Assembly (NCBI GenBank): GCA_934270565.1
Contig: CAKQPR010000011.1
Coordinates: 1-55,050, forward strand
From: an uncultured Clostridia bacterium
GTDB taxonomy: Bacteria > Bacillota > Clostridia > Christensenellales > Pumilibacteraceae
Direction: 5' to 3'
DNA length: 55,050 nucleotides
Shown here: one piece after another, positions 1 through 8,683 of the stretch
Position numbering within the stretch: the stretch's first letter is position 1
Layout: each line of letters begins with the position of its first letter
Notes under the pieces: model-generated
What the model saw: the letters and a program-made list of their open reading frames with translations, nothing else
Database searches by the model: none
What the model was told of the DNA's origin: nothing
Position numbers and translations under genes: made by a program

Positions 1-605
1 AGACGCTCAAAATCTTTTTCGTTACTCTTCTTATATCGCTTCCGCTCGGGCTTCTGATCGCGTTCGGGTCGATGTCGAAGTTCAAACCGCTCAAATGGTT
101 ATGCACCACGTTCGTATGGATTATTCGCGGAACGCCGCTTATGCTTCAACTTATCGTCGTGTATTACGGTCCGGGACTTGTTTTCGGCGCGGGCGTGGGA
201 CTTAACGCGTACCTGTCCACGTTCATAACGTTCGGAATCAACTACGCGTGCTATTTCTCCGAGATCTACCGCGGCGGAATTCAGAGCGTGCCGAAAGGTC
301 AGTTCGAAGCGGGGCAGGTTCTCGGAATGACGAAGTCGCAAATCTTTTTCAAAGTCATTCTGTTGCAGGTTATAAAGCGTATCGTGCCGCCTATGAGCAA
401 CGAAATCATCACGCTCGTCAAAGACACTTCGCTTGCGAGAATCATAACGTTCTACGAACTCATATTCTACGCGCAACGCTACATCAAAAACGGCGGACTT
501 TTGTGGCCGTTGTTCTATACGGCGGTGTATTACCTCGCATTTACGGCGGTGCTTACGCTCTTCTTCCGTTGGCTCGAAAAGAAACTCGACTATTTTAAGG
601 TGTGA
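1..605 (+). CDS. Polar amino-acid ABC transporter permease, 5' end outside window
   Basis: This is an inner-membrane permease of the HisM/GlnP family, which imports polar amino acids with a binding protein and the ATPase encoded next. The frame is open from base 3, so the gene begins upstream of the window; the ATG at 72 is internal. Visible are hydrophobic segments, the early motif WIIRGTPLMLQL typical of this family, and the ATPase-contact loop (EAGQVLGM...QVIKRIVPP). The stop overlaps the region in front of the ATPase start, which indicates translational coupling. The binding protein is not in the window, so substrate specificity cannot be told. Confidence in the family is high. Confidence 0.93.
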   Translation, partial: TLKIFFVTLLISLPLGLLIAFGSMSKFKPLKWLCTTFVWIIRGTPLMLQLIVVYYGPGLVFGAGVGLNAYLSTFITFGINYACYFSEIYRGGIQSVPKGQFEAGQVLGMTKSQIFFKVILLQVIKRIVPPMSNEIITLVKDTSLARIITFYELIFYAQRYIKNGGLLWPLFYTAVYYLAFTAVLTLFFRWLEKKLDYFKV

Positions 606-607
606 TT

Positions 608-1414
608 ATGGCGTTTTTGGAAGTAAAAGGAATTAAAAAGAATTTCGGCGAAACCGAAGTGCTTAAAGGTATCGATTTCAACCTCGAAAAGGGCAAAGTC
701 TTATCTATAATCGGCTCGTCGGGGAGCGGAAAAACCACGCTTCTGAGGTGCATGAACTACCTCGAAAAAGCGGACGAAGGAACGATCACTTTGGACGGCG
801 AAACGCTTTTCGAAGGCGGCAAAGAGTACGGCGAAAAGGAACTTCGAGACAAGCGACTTCGTTTCGGGCTTGTGTTTCAGTCGTTCAATCTGTTTCCGCA
901 ATATAACGTGCTCGGCAACGTGACGCTCGCGCTCAACCTTGCGAAAAAATCGGAAATTAAATCGTCAGACCTGCCGCGCGCCGAAAAAAAGAAACTTCTT
1001 CGCGACGCGGAATCCGATAACGAGGCTTACGCTATGGAAATCATCGAACGCGTGGGACTTACGGAAAAAGCGAAGAACTATCCGTGCGAGCTTTCGGGCG
1101 GACAACAGCAACGTGTCGCGATCGCGCGAGCTATGGCGCTTAAACCGGACGTGCTTTGCTTCGACGAACCGACGAGCGCGCTCGATCCCGAACTTACCGG
1201 CGAAGTGCTCAAAGTAATCAAGGGGCTCAAAACCGGCGATCGGACGATGATAATAGTAACTCACGAAATGGAGTTTGCCCGCGCTGTTTCCGACAAAGTC
1301 ATTTACATGGCGGACGGCAAAATCGAAGAAGAGGGCGAGCCCGAACAGGTTTTCGGAGCGCCGAAGTCCGAAAAACTCAAAAATTTCCTTGCGGCGAGAG
1401 GCGATAATGAATAA
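608..1414 (+). CDS. Amino-acid ABC transporter ATP-binding protein
   Basis: The 268-residue cytoplasmic ATPase powers the preceding permease. It shows Walker A (GSSGSGKTT, about residue 36), the Q-loop (VFQSFNLFPQ), the signature LSGGQQQR, Walker B (VLCFDEPTSALDPE) and the switch histidine (IVTHE). The family usually has about 240-250 residues; the extra length is a charged insert (about residues 112-140) before the signature. I chose ATG 608 because AAGGTG lies five bases upstream; a GTG at 602 in the same frame is the alternative. The 3' end overlaps the next gene by eight bases. It is GlnQ/HisP-like, but no specific amino acid can be assigned. Confidence 0.93.
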   Translation: MAFLEVKGIKKNFGETEVLKGIDFNLEKGKVLSIIGSSGSGKTTLLRCMNYLEKADEGTITLDGETLFEGGKEYGEKELRDKRLRFGLVFQSFNLFPQYNVLGNVTLALNLAKKSEIKSSDLPRAEKKKLLRDAESDNEAYAMEIIERVGLTEKAKNYPCELSGGQQQRVAIARAMALKPDVLCFDEPTSALDPELTGEVLKVIKGLKTGDRTMIIVTHEMEFARAVSDKVIYMADGKIEEEGEPEQVFGAPKSEKLKNFLAARGDNE

Positions 1415-1694
1415 CGGTCATCACGCGGACGAAACCGCGCTTTACGAACTTATAGCAAAAGTCGGTTCGGCGAAAGAGGCAGAAGACCTTTTCGCGGATT
1501 TATGCACGATGAACGAGATTGCGGCTATGGCGCAACGGCTCGCGGCGGCGAAACTTCTGCTCGAGGGTAAAACCTACGAGCAGGTTATTGCGGCAACGGA
1601 CATTTCTTCCGCTACGCTTTCGCGCGTGTCGAAGTGCGTCAAGTACGGTAAGGGTTATAATAAATTTTTGTCGAGAGAGGGCGAAACCGAATAA
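1407..1694 (+). CDS. YerC/YecD-type TrpR-fold DNA-binding protein
   Basis: The 95-residue protein matches the YerC/YecD branch of the Trp-repressor fold, with a central helical region (LFADLCTMNEIAAMAQR) and the DNA-reading end (ATDISSATLSRVSKCV). Family members are small predicted transcription factors of Firmicutes with poorly defined targets. The start overlaps the ATPase gene by eight bases, so it is probably co-transcribed and translationally coupled. The longer open frame upstream (from 1275) lies inside the ATPase gene and is not used. A role in amino-acid-responsive control of the transporter is suggested only by position. Confidence 0.88.
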   Translation: MNNGHHADETALYELIAKVGSAKEAEDLFADLCTMNEIAAMAQRLAAAKLLLEGKTYEQVIAATDISSATLSRVSKCVKYGKGYNKFLSREGETE

Positions 1695-1723
1695 AACCGC
1701 CCGAAATCGGGAACGATTACCGT

Positions 1724-2005
1724 ATGAGAAAATCGACGGTAAGCGTGGAAACGATAAAGCAGCAGGTGACCGATCTTGTCGGAAAATCCGTGAAAGTCAG
1801 CGTAAATCGCGGAAGAAACAAGGTCGTCAGATACAAGGCGAACGTCAAAGGCGTTTATCCGGCGGTTTTCGTTCTCGAAATTCTTAACTGCAAGTCGCTC
1901 AGATCCATGTCGTGCAGTTACAACGACCTTATTTGCGGCGATATAAAGATTTCGCCCGAAAAGAAGGTCGCGGAAAGTTCTGCCGAAAAAACGCAGACCG
2001 TATGA
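1724..2005 (+). CDS. Veg family protein
   Basis: The 93-residue protein resembles Veg of Bacillus (DUF1021): an N-terminal VGKSVKVSVNRGRNKVVRY stretch with the basic GRNK core, then YPAVFVLEI and a C-terminal SYNDLICGDIKI strand. Veg is a small, highly expressed Firmicute protein linked to biofilm gene control and spore outgrowth; its biochemistry is unsettled. It lies 29 bases after the TrpR-like gene and just before a terminator, so it is probably the last gene of this operon. The C-terminal 15 residues are a charged tail beyond the usual family end. Confidence 0.85.
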   Translation: MRKSTVSVETIKQQVTDLVGKSVKVSVNRGRNKVVRYKANVKGVYPAVFVLEILNCKSLRSMSCSYNDLICGDIKISPEKKVAESSAEKTQTV

Positions 2006-2043
2006 CGGTTATCTGGCATTATATAATATAACGAACAGCGAAG

Positions 2044-2065
2044 CGCGGGCAACCCCCGCGTTTTT
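2044..2065 (+). terminator. Rho-independent terminator after the veg-like gene
   Basis: CGCGGG (2044-2049) pairs with CCCGCG (2055-2060) across a five-base loop and is followed directly by TTTTT. It closes the amino-acid transporter/veg operon. Confidence 0.85.
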
Positions 2066-2079
2066 CGTTTTAAATAATT

Positions 2080-2109
2080 TTGTCATAATTGCGGACGCGG
2101 TAATATAGA
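2080..2109 (+). promoter_or_regulatory. Sigma-A type promoter for the SPOCS/LysM gene
   Basis: TTGTCA (2080-2085) and TATAGA (2104-2109) are spaced 18 bases apart, just after the terminator and about 35 bases before the ATG at 2144. A GGAGG ribosome site follows at about 2132. Confidence 0.55.
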
Positions 2110-2143
2110 ATATAGTGTTATATCAGTTTTTTGGAGGTCGCAA

Positions 2144-3655
2144 ATGGCAATCGAGCCCGTATTCGAAACGGTAAAAACCGATTCGCGCACATATCTCGGC
2201 GCAGTTCAGACGGTGGTGGAGGCGCGCCTTCTCCCGCCGGCGGGAACGATAATCGCGCGAGTTCTGACTATAGCGCCGTCGGTGGAGAGCGAGCCGAGCG
2301 AAGCCTTTACGGGCGAAGTGAGGTTTGCGGGGAAGGTGAAATTCAAGGTTCTGTTCGTGGGCGACGAGGGAAAGTGCCACGAAACGGAATATACCGCGGA
2401 TTTTTCGGATAAGCTGCAAAGCGATTCGATTTCCGCGGGCGTTATGCCGGTGATATCGTCCGAAGTCCTCGACGTGGACGTCACGGGCGTAAGCGGCGGT
2501 GAGCTCAAGCTTGCGGCGGTCGTGGAAACCAAAATCCGCGCGGACGAAGGTAAGGAAATCAAGTACCTCGGTGGAGCCGATACTTACGTCGAAGAAACCG
2601 AAGCCGCTTATGCGCGGCTCGTGGCGAGAGGCAAAGCGAGCGCGGAATATTCCGCTTCGGTCGAGAACGTAAAGATACGTTCTATTATGCTTGCCGAGCA
2701 CAAAATCGTGATAAACGAGCGCAGCGCGGGCGCGGATTCGGTACGCGCTTCGGGCGTGATTATAAGCGATATCTGCGGCGAAACCGATGACGGACTGATC
2801 GCGTCCTACCGCGTCGAAACGCCTTTTTCGGAAGAGTGGGGAGCGGACGGCGCGAGCGTAGGCGACGCGGTTTTCGTTCGGGCGAACGTTACGGGCAAAG
2901 AATCGCTCGAGTCTGACGGCGAAACGTTTGCGATCGATCTTAACTACACGGTCGATTTCGGATACGCCGTGTATGCGCCCGACAGAGTTAAACTCGTATG
3001 CGATCTGTTTTCGCCCGATCGGGAACTGCTCACGACCGCGGAAACGGCTTCCGTGGCGGTTGCGAAAGGCAGCTATACGATTTCGGACAGGGTGGAAGGC
3101 AACGTTACGCTCGAAGTGAATATGCCGCTTGCCGACAATATTCTTGCGGCGACCGGAACGCGGCTTACCGTCACGAATCTGCTTGCGGGAGACGGCGAAG
3201 TTCTCGTCGAGGGAATAGTCAGCGGTAGCGTGATTTATTACAGCGCCGAGGACAACGTGACTTCGAGCGCGCTCGTGGAACTGCCGTTCTCGCTTACCTC
3301 GCGGCTCGACGGAGCGGCGGCGGGCGACGAGCTTTGCGGCAAAGGTATCGTTACGGCTACCGCGCTCAAGATCCGCAGGGGAAACGAAATCGATATCAAA
3401 GCGGATATCGCCGTGGAGATCGAATCAAGCCGCTCGGAAAATATCGTTGCGATTACCGCCGTTGAAGAGGGCGAAGAGATCGTCAAACCGTCCGCAGCGT
3501 TCTCGATACACGTCACGAAAAAGGGAGAAACGCTGTGGGAGGCCGCCAAAGCGCTGGGCGCTACGCCGGAGACGATTATAAGTCAGAATCCCGACCTCGC
3601 GCAACCGTTCGACGGCGGCGAAAGAATAGTCGTATACAGACATTTAAGCGAATAG
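2144..3655 (+). CDS. DUF3794 (SPOCS) and LysM domain protein
   Basis: The 503-residue protein has repeated beta-rich SPOCS/DUF3794 units (roughly residues 1-140, 160-290 and 300-430; note DVTGVSGGELKLAAVVE and VRANVTGKESLESDG). It ends in a LysM domain (about residues 450-500: IHVTKKGETLWEAAKALGAT, then ISQNPDLAQPFDGGERIVVY). LysM binds peptidoglycan, and SPOCS domains occur in spore-coat morphogenetic proteins of Clostridia. No signal peptide is seen, as expected for proteins placed on the forespore from the mother cell. A GGAGG ribosome site supports the start. It has its own promoter and terminator, so it is monocistronic. The spore role is inferred from the family. Confidence 0.88.
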   Translation: MAIEPVFETVKTDSRTYLGAVQTVVEARLLPPAGTIIARVLTIAPSVESEPSEAFTGEVRFAGKVKFKVLFVGDEGKCHETEYTADFSDKLQSDSISAGVMPVISSEVLDVDVTGVSGGELKLAAVVETKIRADEGKEIKYLGGADTYVEETEAAYARLVARGKASAEYSASVENVKIRSIMLAEHKIVINERSAGADSVRASGVIISDICGETDDGLIASYRVETPFSEEWGADGASVGDAVFVRANVTGKESLESDGETFAIDLNYTVDFGYAVYAPDRVKLVCDLFSPDRELLTTAETASVAVAKGSYTISDRVEGNVTLEVNMPLADNILAATGTRLTVTNLLAGDGEVLVEGIVSGSVIYYSAEDNVTSSALVELPFSLTSRLDGAAAGDELCGKGIVTATALKIRRGNEIDIKADIAVEIESSRSENIVAITAVEEGEEIVKPSAAFSIHVTKKGETLWEAAKALGATPETIISQNPDLAQPFDGGERIVVYRHLSE

Positions 3656-3684
3656 TTTAATTCGTGTAAATCCGATAAAGAAAC

Positions 3685-3714
3685 AAATATCCCCCACCGG
3701 AGTGGGGGATATTT
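3685..3714. terminator. Bidirectional terminator between convergent genes
   Basis: AAATATCCCCCAC (3685-3697) is perfectly complementary to GTGGGGGATATTT (3702-3714) with a four-base loop. T-rich sequence lies on both sides, so it can stop the SPOCS/LysM transcript and the convergent AraC transcript. Confidence 0.85.
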
Positions 3715-3734
3715 ACTCGTATGTGCGGCGGGAT

Positions 3735-4631
3735 TTATGACCGAACCTTATTTTTCGGGGGGGGAGAGTCGGTGAATTGTTTTCTGTATTCGAGCGGAGA
3801 CATACCGACGTGCTGTTTGAAAAAACGGCTGAAATAGAACGGGTCGTCGAAGTTGCAGGTAAGCGCGACGTCGGCGATCGGGTTTGTGGTGGACGCGAGT
3901 ATGTTTTTTATTTGGGCGAGTTTGACGGAAATGGCGTACTGCCACGGCGGGGTGTTCGTTGCGCGCTTGAATTTGCGGATAAAGGTTTGCACCGACATAT
4001 GGCACATATCCGCGTAATCTTTGATGCTTTTTGCGGCGAAGGGATTGAGTTCCATTTCGGAAACGGCGGGCGCGATGTCCGAGTCGGAGCCGGAGAGGTC
4101 CGAAGTCTTATCCGAAATTATTTGAAAAATATTCAGAAGCGCGATCAGGCGTCGTGTGGGGCGCTCGAACGGCTCGGTTTTGAAATCCTCGAGAATACGG
4201 ACGAAAAAGGCGATCGCCTCGGGACAGACGCCGGTACGGATCGCGGAAATGCGGTCGTCGGGCACGTTGAGGTCGAGCGACGCGAACACGTTTTTAATAT
4301 CCGTGCCCTTGAAATAAACATAGTACCGCTCATTCGTTTCGTCGGCGAAATAGTATAGGGTGCGGTTGACTTCGGGCGGAATAAAAACGAAACCTCCGTC
4401 CGAGACCTCGCGACTTACGCCGTTTTCCGAAAAGCGGACGGTGCCTTTGTGCTGATAAACGAGCAGATAATCGTGGTTGTCGTCGCGGTACGAGTAATTA
4501 AGGCTCGTCTTATGCGAGACGAAAAATCCGACGTTTGTGACGAGCAGCGGTTCGTTTTCGCCGCCTTTCTGCAACTGTTCGGGGAGATAGAACGCGCTCG
4601 TTCCGTAATTTGTTTTCGATTTATTAGCCAT
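3735..4631 (-). CDS. AraC-family transcriptional regulator, locus A
   Basis: The 298-residue regulator has an N-terminal cupin-like sensing half (about residues 20-120; HKGTVRFSENG and FVFIPPEVNRTLYYF fit the beta-barrel). The C-terminal AraC DNA-binding pair of helix-turn-helices spans about residues 205-285 (IKDYADMCHMSVQTFIRKFK, then ADVALTCNFDDPFYFSRFFK and the closing GMSPLEYRKQF). It is divergent from the GH78 rhamnosidase and its operon, the usual placement for an AraC activator of a sugar locus. Its -10 box lies exactly six bases before the ATG, predicting a leaderless mRNA. The likely inducer is an oligosaccharide or deoxyhexose taken up by the locus (inference). Confidence 0.92.
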   Translation of the reverse strand: MANKSKTNYGTSAFYLPEQLQKGGENEPLLVTNVGFFVSHKTSLNYSYRDDNHDYLLVYQHKGTVRFSENGVSREVSDGGFVFIPPEVNRTLYYFADETNERYYVYFKGTDIKNVFASLDLNVPDDRISAIRTGVCPEAIAFFVRILEDFKTEPFERPTRRLIALLNIFQIISDKTSDLSGSDSDIAPAVSEMELNPFAAKSIKDYADMCHMSVQTFIRKFKRATNTPPWQYAISVKLAQIKNILASTTNPIADVALTCNFDDPFYFSRFFKQHVGMSPLEYRKQFTDSPPPKNKVRS

Positions 4632-4637
4632 ATCGAA

Positions 4638-4666
4638 ATTATACCACGAATAAGGCGTAAAAGCAA
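4638..4666 (-). promoter_or_regulatory. Leaderless promoter of the locus A AraC gene
   Basis: On the minus strand, TTGCTT (plus 4661-4666) and TATAAT (plus 4638-4643) are 17 bases apart, and the -10 is preceded by TGG. Counting seven positions from the last -10 base gives +1 at 4631, the A of the ATG. There is no room for a Shine-Dalgarno site. Confidence 0.75.
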
Positions 4667-4690
4667 CGGTTTAATAGAAAATTGATAAAA

Positions 4691-4725
4691 AAGTCCATTT
4701 TATTGAAAACAATGTCTATGGACTT
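4691..4725. promoter_or_regulatory. Inverted-repeat operator candidate between divergent genes
   Basis: AAGTCCAT (4691-4698) and ATGGACTT (4718-4725) form a perfect 8-bp inverted repeat with 19 bases between. A second small dyad, ATTG-AAAA-CAAT (4702-4713), sits almost at its centre. The right arm contains the -35 candidate of the rhamnosidase promoter. This suggests a regulator site, probably for the adjacent AraC protein or a separate repressor (inference). Confidence 0.55.
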
Positions 4726-4747
4726 ACGGGGCGCAAAATTGTATAAT
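4719..4747 (+). promoter_or_regulatory. Leaderless promoter of the locus A rhamnosidase operon
   Basis: A perfect TATAAT (4742-4747) is preceded, 17 bases away, by a weak -35 (TGGACT, 4719-4724), as expected for an activator-dependent promoter. The predicted +1 is 4754, the A of the rhamnosidase ATG. Confidence 0.65.
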
Positions 4748-4753
4748 GTTCGT

Positions 4754-7009
4754 ATGAGCGAAGATTTTTACGGCAGAAAGTTTATAAAGGCAACGCGCAA
4801 CTACGCTACATATGAAGAAAATGTGCCCGCCCCGATTTTCAGGCGCAGATTTGAGTGCAAAAAAGTGCAAAAAACAACCGTACTTATTTGCGGGCTCGGT
4901 TTCTATCGTATATTCATAAACGGCAGCGAGTTCACGGACGGCGCGCTTGCGACGCACGTTTACAATCCCGACGATCTGCTTTACTACGATCGTTACGACG
5001 TTACGAAATACAAGAGAGACGGCGAAAACGTAATCGTCGTTATGCTCGGCAACGGTTTTCTGAACAATATCGGCGGCGGGGTCTGGCAGTTCGACGAAGC
5101 GGCTTTCCGCGACGCGCCGAAGTTTGCGATAAACGTTTATGCGGACGGACAACTTCTTTTTGAGGCGGACGAAAAATTCGTTTGCCGACCGTCGGCGATT
5201 CTTTTTGACGATATGCGTTCGGGTGAAATTTTCGACGCGCGGCTTTACGACTCTTCGGCGCTCGGAACGGACTGCGACGAAACGGGGTGGACGAAAGCGC
5301 TCCCCGCGTCGGCGCCGAAAGGCGAAATGCTCGAGTATAGCGGCGAAAGAATACGGTATTTCGAGACGATCGAGCCGAAAAGCGTCGTTCGCAAGGGCAA
5401 TAAGTTCGTTTACGACTTCGGGAAATGCGTTTCGGGCGTGTGCAGACTTAGAATCCGCGGGAAGCGCGGCAAAACGGTTTCGCTCGTGCATTGCGAAATG
5501 GTCGACGAGAGAGGAGAGCCGTATCTCGACAACATCACGTTCCCTAAAACACGCAAAGGCAGGTTTCAGCGCGTCGATCTTGTTTGTTCGGGCGGCGACG
5601 ACGAGTATCTTCCGTCGTTTACGTACTTTTGCTTCCGCTACGTATCGGTGTTCGGAGTATCGGATGCGGAGAGGGACAACCTATCGCTCGAAGCGGTCGT
5701 CATGCACGCGGACATAAAGACGGCGGGCGGATTTAATTGCGACGACGAAATCGCGAACAAAATACAGAGTATGGTTCGCTCGTCCGACCTCTCGGCGTTT
5801 TTTCACTTCCCGAACGACTGTTCGCACCGCGAGAAAAACGGCTGGACGGCGGACGCGGCGTTGTCGATCGAGCAAATGCTGCTCAACTTCGACGCCGGCA
5901 ACCTTTTCGCGGAATGGTACAGGTCGATAGTTGCGGCTCAGCGTGCCGACGGAGCGGTGCCGTGCATAGTGCCGACTTCCGGTTACGGTTTCAGCTGGGG
6001 AAACGGTCCGGCGTGGGACAGCGTGATTGCCTATATTCCGTACTACCTCTACAAGTATTACGGCGATCGCAAAATTTTAGAGCTCGCGGCGCCCGCGCTC
6101 GGAAAGTACGTTTCTTACCTCGGAACGCTGAGGAAAGCAAATGGACTGATCGAGAAGGGGCTTTCGGACTGGTGTGAAGTCACGGACGACGATACGTTTT
6201 CATGCTCGTCGTCGCTCGAATCGGTATCGACGCTCGTTGCCGCCGACATCGCGGCAAAAGCGGAATTTCTGTTGTCGCGGGTTGACGGGTTCGGCGAAGC
6301 CGCCCGAGAAGCGGGCAAGCTCAACGGCGAACTTATAGCGGCGTTCCGCGCGAAGAGGATACATAAAAAAGCGCTGAAAACGACGAATTTCACGCAGTGC
6401 GTTCAGGCGATGGCTATAGAGTTCGGAGCGTTTGCGCCCGAAGAGAAAGCCGCGGCGGCGAAAAACCTCGCCGAACTCGTGCGCGCTCAGGGCGAGAAAA
6501 TGAAAATCGGCGTATGGGGTTCGCGAGTTCTGTTTCGTGTGCTTGCCGATTACGGGTACGCCGACCTTGCGTGGAAAGCGATTACGCGCACCGACGAGAA
6601 ATCTTATGGCTATATGGCGGAAAGGGACTGGAACACGCTTTGGGAAAAGATCGTGCACGCCCCGAAAGATATGCGCTTCAAGTACAGTCGCAAAAGCAGG
6701 TGTACGTCGTACAATCATCATTTCTGGGGCGACGTTTCGGCGTTTTTTATACGTTACGCGTGCGGAATAAACGTAAATCCTTACGGAGACGATCCGTCGG
6801 AAGTGCTCGTAGCGCCGAAATTTGTGTCCGAACTCGGGTTTGCGGAAGCGGAGTACTGCCGAGGAAGCACTCGGGTTTCGGTCAGATGGGAAAGACGCGA
6901 CGGAAAAATTTTCCTTACGGCGATGGCGGGAGCGGACGTTAAGCTGATAATCGACGCGCCCGAAGCGGAAGTAACGATAAAACAAGAGGACAAAAAGCAA
7001 AATATATAA
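4754..7009 (+). CDS. Alpha-L-rhamnosidase, GH78-like, cytoplasmic (locus A)
   Basis: The 751-residue glycoside hydrolase releases terminal alpha-L-rhamnose. Regions in order are N-terminal beta-sandwich domains (PAPIFRRRFECKK, then LGFYRIFINGSEFTDG), the (alpha/alpha)6 barrel from about residue 325, and a C-terminal beta domain. The catalytic segment reads FPNDCSHREKNGWTADA, a one-residue-shorter form of the common CPQRDERLGWTGDA, with the acidic residue kept in REK. No signal peptide is present, so it acts on imported oligosaccharides. The start at 4754 is chosen because family homology starts shortly after it and a perfect -10 box lies just before; an upstream TTG at 4682 lacks support. It is the first gene of locus A, 13 bases before the binding-protein gene. 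Confidence 0.88.
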   Translation: MSEDFYGRKFIKATRNYATYEENVPAPIFRRRFECKKVQKTTVLICGLGFYRIFINGSEFTDGALATHVYNPDDLLYYDRYDVTKYKRDGENVIVVMLGNGFLNNIGGGVWQFDEAAFRDAPKFAINVYADGQLLFEADEKFVCRPSAILFDDMRSGEIFDARLYDSSALGTDCDETGWTKALPASAPKGEMLEYSGERIRYFETIEPKSVVRKGNKFVYDFGKCVSGVCRLRIRGKRGKTVSLVHCEMVDERGEPYLDNITFPKTRKGRFQRVDLVCSGGDDEYLPSFTYFCFRYVSVFGVSDAERDNLSLEAVVMHADIKTAGGFNCDDEIANKIQSMVRSSDLSAFFHFPNDCSHREKNGWTADAALSIEQMLLNFDAGNLFAEWYRSIVAAQRADGAVPCIVPTSGYGFSWGNGPAWDSVIAYIPYYLYKYYGDRKILELAAPALGKYVSYLGTLRKANGLIEKGLSDWCEVTDDDTFSCSSSLESVSTLVAADIAAKAEFLLSRVDGFGEAAREAGKLNGELIAAFRAKRIHKKALKTTNFTQCVQAMAIEFGAFAPEEKAAAAKNLAELVRAQGEKMKIGVWGSRVLFRVLADYGYADLAWKAITRTDEKSYGYMAERDWNTLWEKIVHAPKDMRFKYSRKSRCTSYNHHFWGDVSAFFIRYACGINVNPYGDDPSEVLVAPKFVSELGFAEAEYCRGSTRVSVRWERRDGKIFLTAMAGADVKLIIDAPEAEVTIKQEDKKQNI

Positions 7010-7022
7010 GGAGACGAAAAAA

Positions 7023-8663
7023 ATGAAGAGGTTAAAGAGAGTACTTGCAGCCGCGCTTTGCGGCATAACGGCTTTTACGGGTCTTGCGGCATGCGGCGGA
7101 AACGGCGACGTCGATCCCGCTACCACGCTTTATATCGCGAACTACGACGGAGCGGCGGGGCATACGTGGCTCGATTATTTCATCGAGGAGTACAAAAAGG
7201 TCGAGCCGACCGTTACGATTGCGCCGATAAACAAGAAGGAAGAGTTTTCGGGCGATGCCGTAATGACGACTATGCCGAACGACGTTTACGATCTGTATTT
7301 CACCGATCACAGCAGCTATCATACGTTCGTGGCTTCGGGCGTAATCGCGGATATTACCGACGCCGTAACAGAAAAAGTCTACGACGAAAACGGCGAGCTT
7401 TCGACCGAAGCGGGCGTAAAATCGATCGCGGATATACTTTATCCCGAAATGCGCGAATTTTACGGTATAACGAACGGCGAAACGACGAGTTATTACGGGC
7501 TTCCGACCTTCTATCCGATCTCGGGAATAACTTACGACGCCGACCTGTTCAACGAGAGAAAGTGGTTCTTCGACAGAAACGGCAAAATCGGCGTGACGAA
7601 CACCGATCCGAACTTGGGCCCCGGACCGGACGGCGATTATACGACTACCGCGGATAACGGCGAGCCCGAAACGTGGGGTGATTTTCTCACGCTTTTAAGG
7701 CGTATCAAAGCGAGCGGTAACGTTACGCCTTTCACTTGGGCTGGGGCGTATATCTATCAGCGTCAGTATTTTCTCAAGGCGGCGCGCGCCGCATACGAGG
7801 GCAAAAACAACGCCGATTTGTGGAACACGCTCAACGGAACGGACAGCGTTCTCGGCGAAATCACAGAAGAGAACGCTTATAAACTCATAGATCAGAACGG
7901 AGTGAAAGCCATGCTTACCGCCGCAAAGGACATCGCGGGTGACACGGACAATTATTCGGAAAACGCGTTCAAGGGCGCTACGCAAACGCATACCGCCGCC
8001 GAGGAAGAGTACGTCTATTCGATAAACACCAACAAGCGTATTGCCATGCTGCTCGAGAGCAGTTACTGGGAGAACGAAGCCCGCGGCGTGTTCGCCGATA
8101 TGGAAGAAATTCAGAGCGAGTGGGGCTACGGCAAGCGCAATTTCAGAATGATGAATATGCCGCGGTTCGCGGGGCTTGACGGTATACCCGATCAGACTAA
8201 CGAAAAACAGACCTATTACGGCGACGCGTCCACTAAATTTCTGGCGGTGAGCGCGAATTCGACGAAGAAAGATATGGCGAAAAAGTTTATTCAGTTTATC
8301 CATTCGCGCAAAATGCTTTCGGCGTTCACCACGATTTCGGGCACGTTCAGACCGTTCGATTACGAAATAACCGCCGAAGAGAAGGCGACCGCCACGCCGT
8401 TTATGCAGAACCTTATGGACAAGGTTCTCGGCGCAAATTCCGAAGTCGTGATAGCGGAAGAATATTCGGCGTTTATCCGTTATCGCAGCGATTCCGTCTG
8501 GGATATAGCGGCAAAGGTAGGATCTCAGGAGTTTCACGAGCCGATGAATTACCTCAAAACGCCCGCTTCGACCGTAAAAGCTTACTTCGACGGTATGAAA
8601 ACGCGTGTCTCGCAAAGCAAATGGACGACCGACTACGGCAAATATGCGGCTTTACGGAACTGA
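7023..8663 (+). CDS. Sugar ABC transporter substrate-binding lipoprotein (locus A)
   Basis: The 546-residue family-1-type extracellular binding protein has a lipobox signal (FTGLAACGG, Cys about 25). Its size is above the usual 400-450 residues. Typical lobe motifs include YYGLPTFYPISGITYDADLF, the aromatic FTWAG stretch and a C-terminal KKFIQFIHS segment. A loop rich in Asp and Gly (GPGPDGDYTTTADNGEP) may bind calcium. It is clearly homologous to the locus B protein at 24139-25875. A strong AAGGAGA ribosome site precedes the ATG. It delivers a carbohydrate, probably a rhamnose-containing oligosaccharide, to the two permeases that follow; no ATPase gene is nearby. Confidence 0.92.
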   Translation: MKRLKRVLAAALCGITAFTGLAACGGNGDVDPATTLYIANYDGAAGHTWLDYFIEEYKKVEPTVTIAPINKKEEFSGDAVMTTMPNDVYDLYFTDHSSYHTFVASGVIADITDAVTEKVYDENGELSTEAGVKSIADILYPEMREFYGITNGETTSYYGLPTFYPISGITYDADLFNERKWFFDRNGKIGVTNTDPNLGPGPDGDYTTTADNGEPETWGDFLTLLRRIKASGNVTPFTWAGAYIYQRQYFLKAARAAYEGKNNADLWNTLNGTDSVLGEITEENAYKLIDQNGVKAMLTAAKDIAGDTDNYSENAFKGATQTHTAAEEEYVYSINTNKRIAMLLESSYWENEARGVFADMEEIQSEWGYGKRNFRMMNMPRFAGLDGIPDQTNEKQTYYGDASTKFLAVSANSTKKDMAKKFIQFIHSRKMLSAFTTISGTFRPFDYEITAEEKATATPFMQNLMDKVLGANSEVVIAEEYSAFIRYRSDSVWDIAAKVGSQEFHEPMNYLKTPASTVKAYFDGMKTRVSQSKWTTDYGKYAALRN

Positions 8664-8683
8664 CGACGCGTCGGAGACTTGAA

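Noticed and set aside
4682..4753. N-terminal extension of the first rhamnosidase from a TTG at 4682
   Set aside because: No ribosome site, it would span the operator and -10 box, and family homology starts after 4754.
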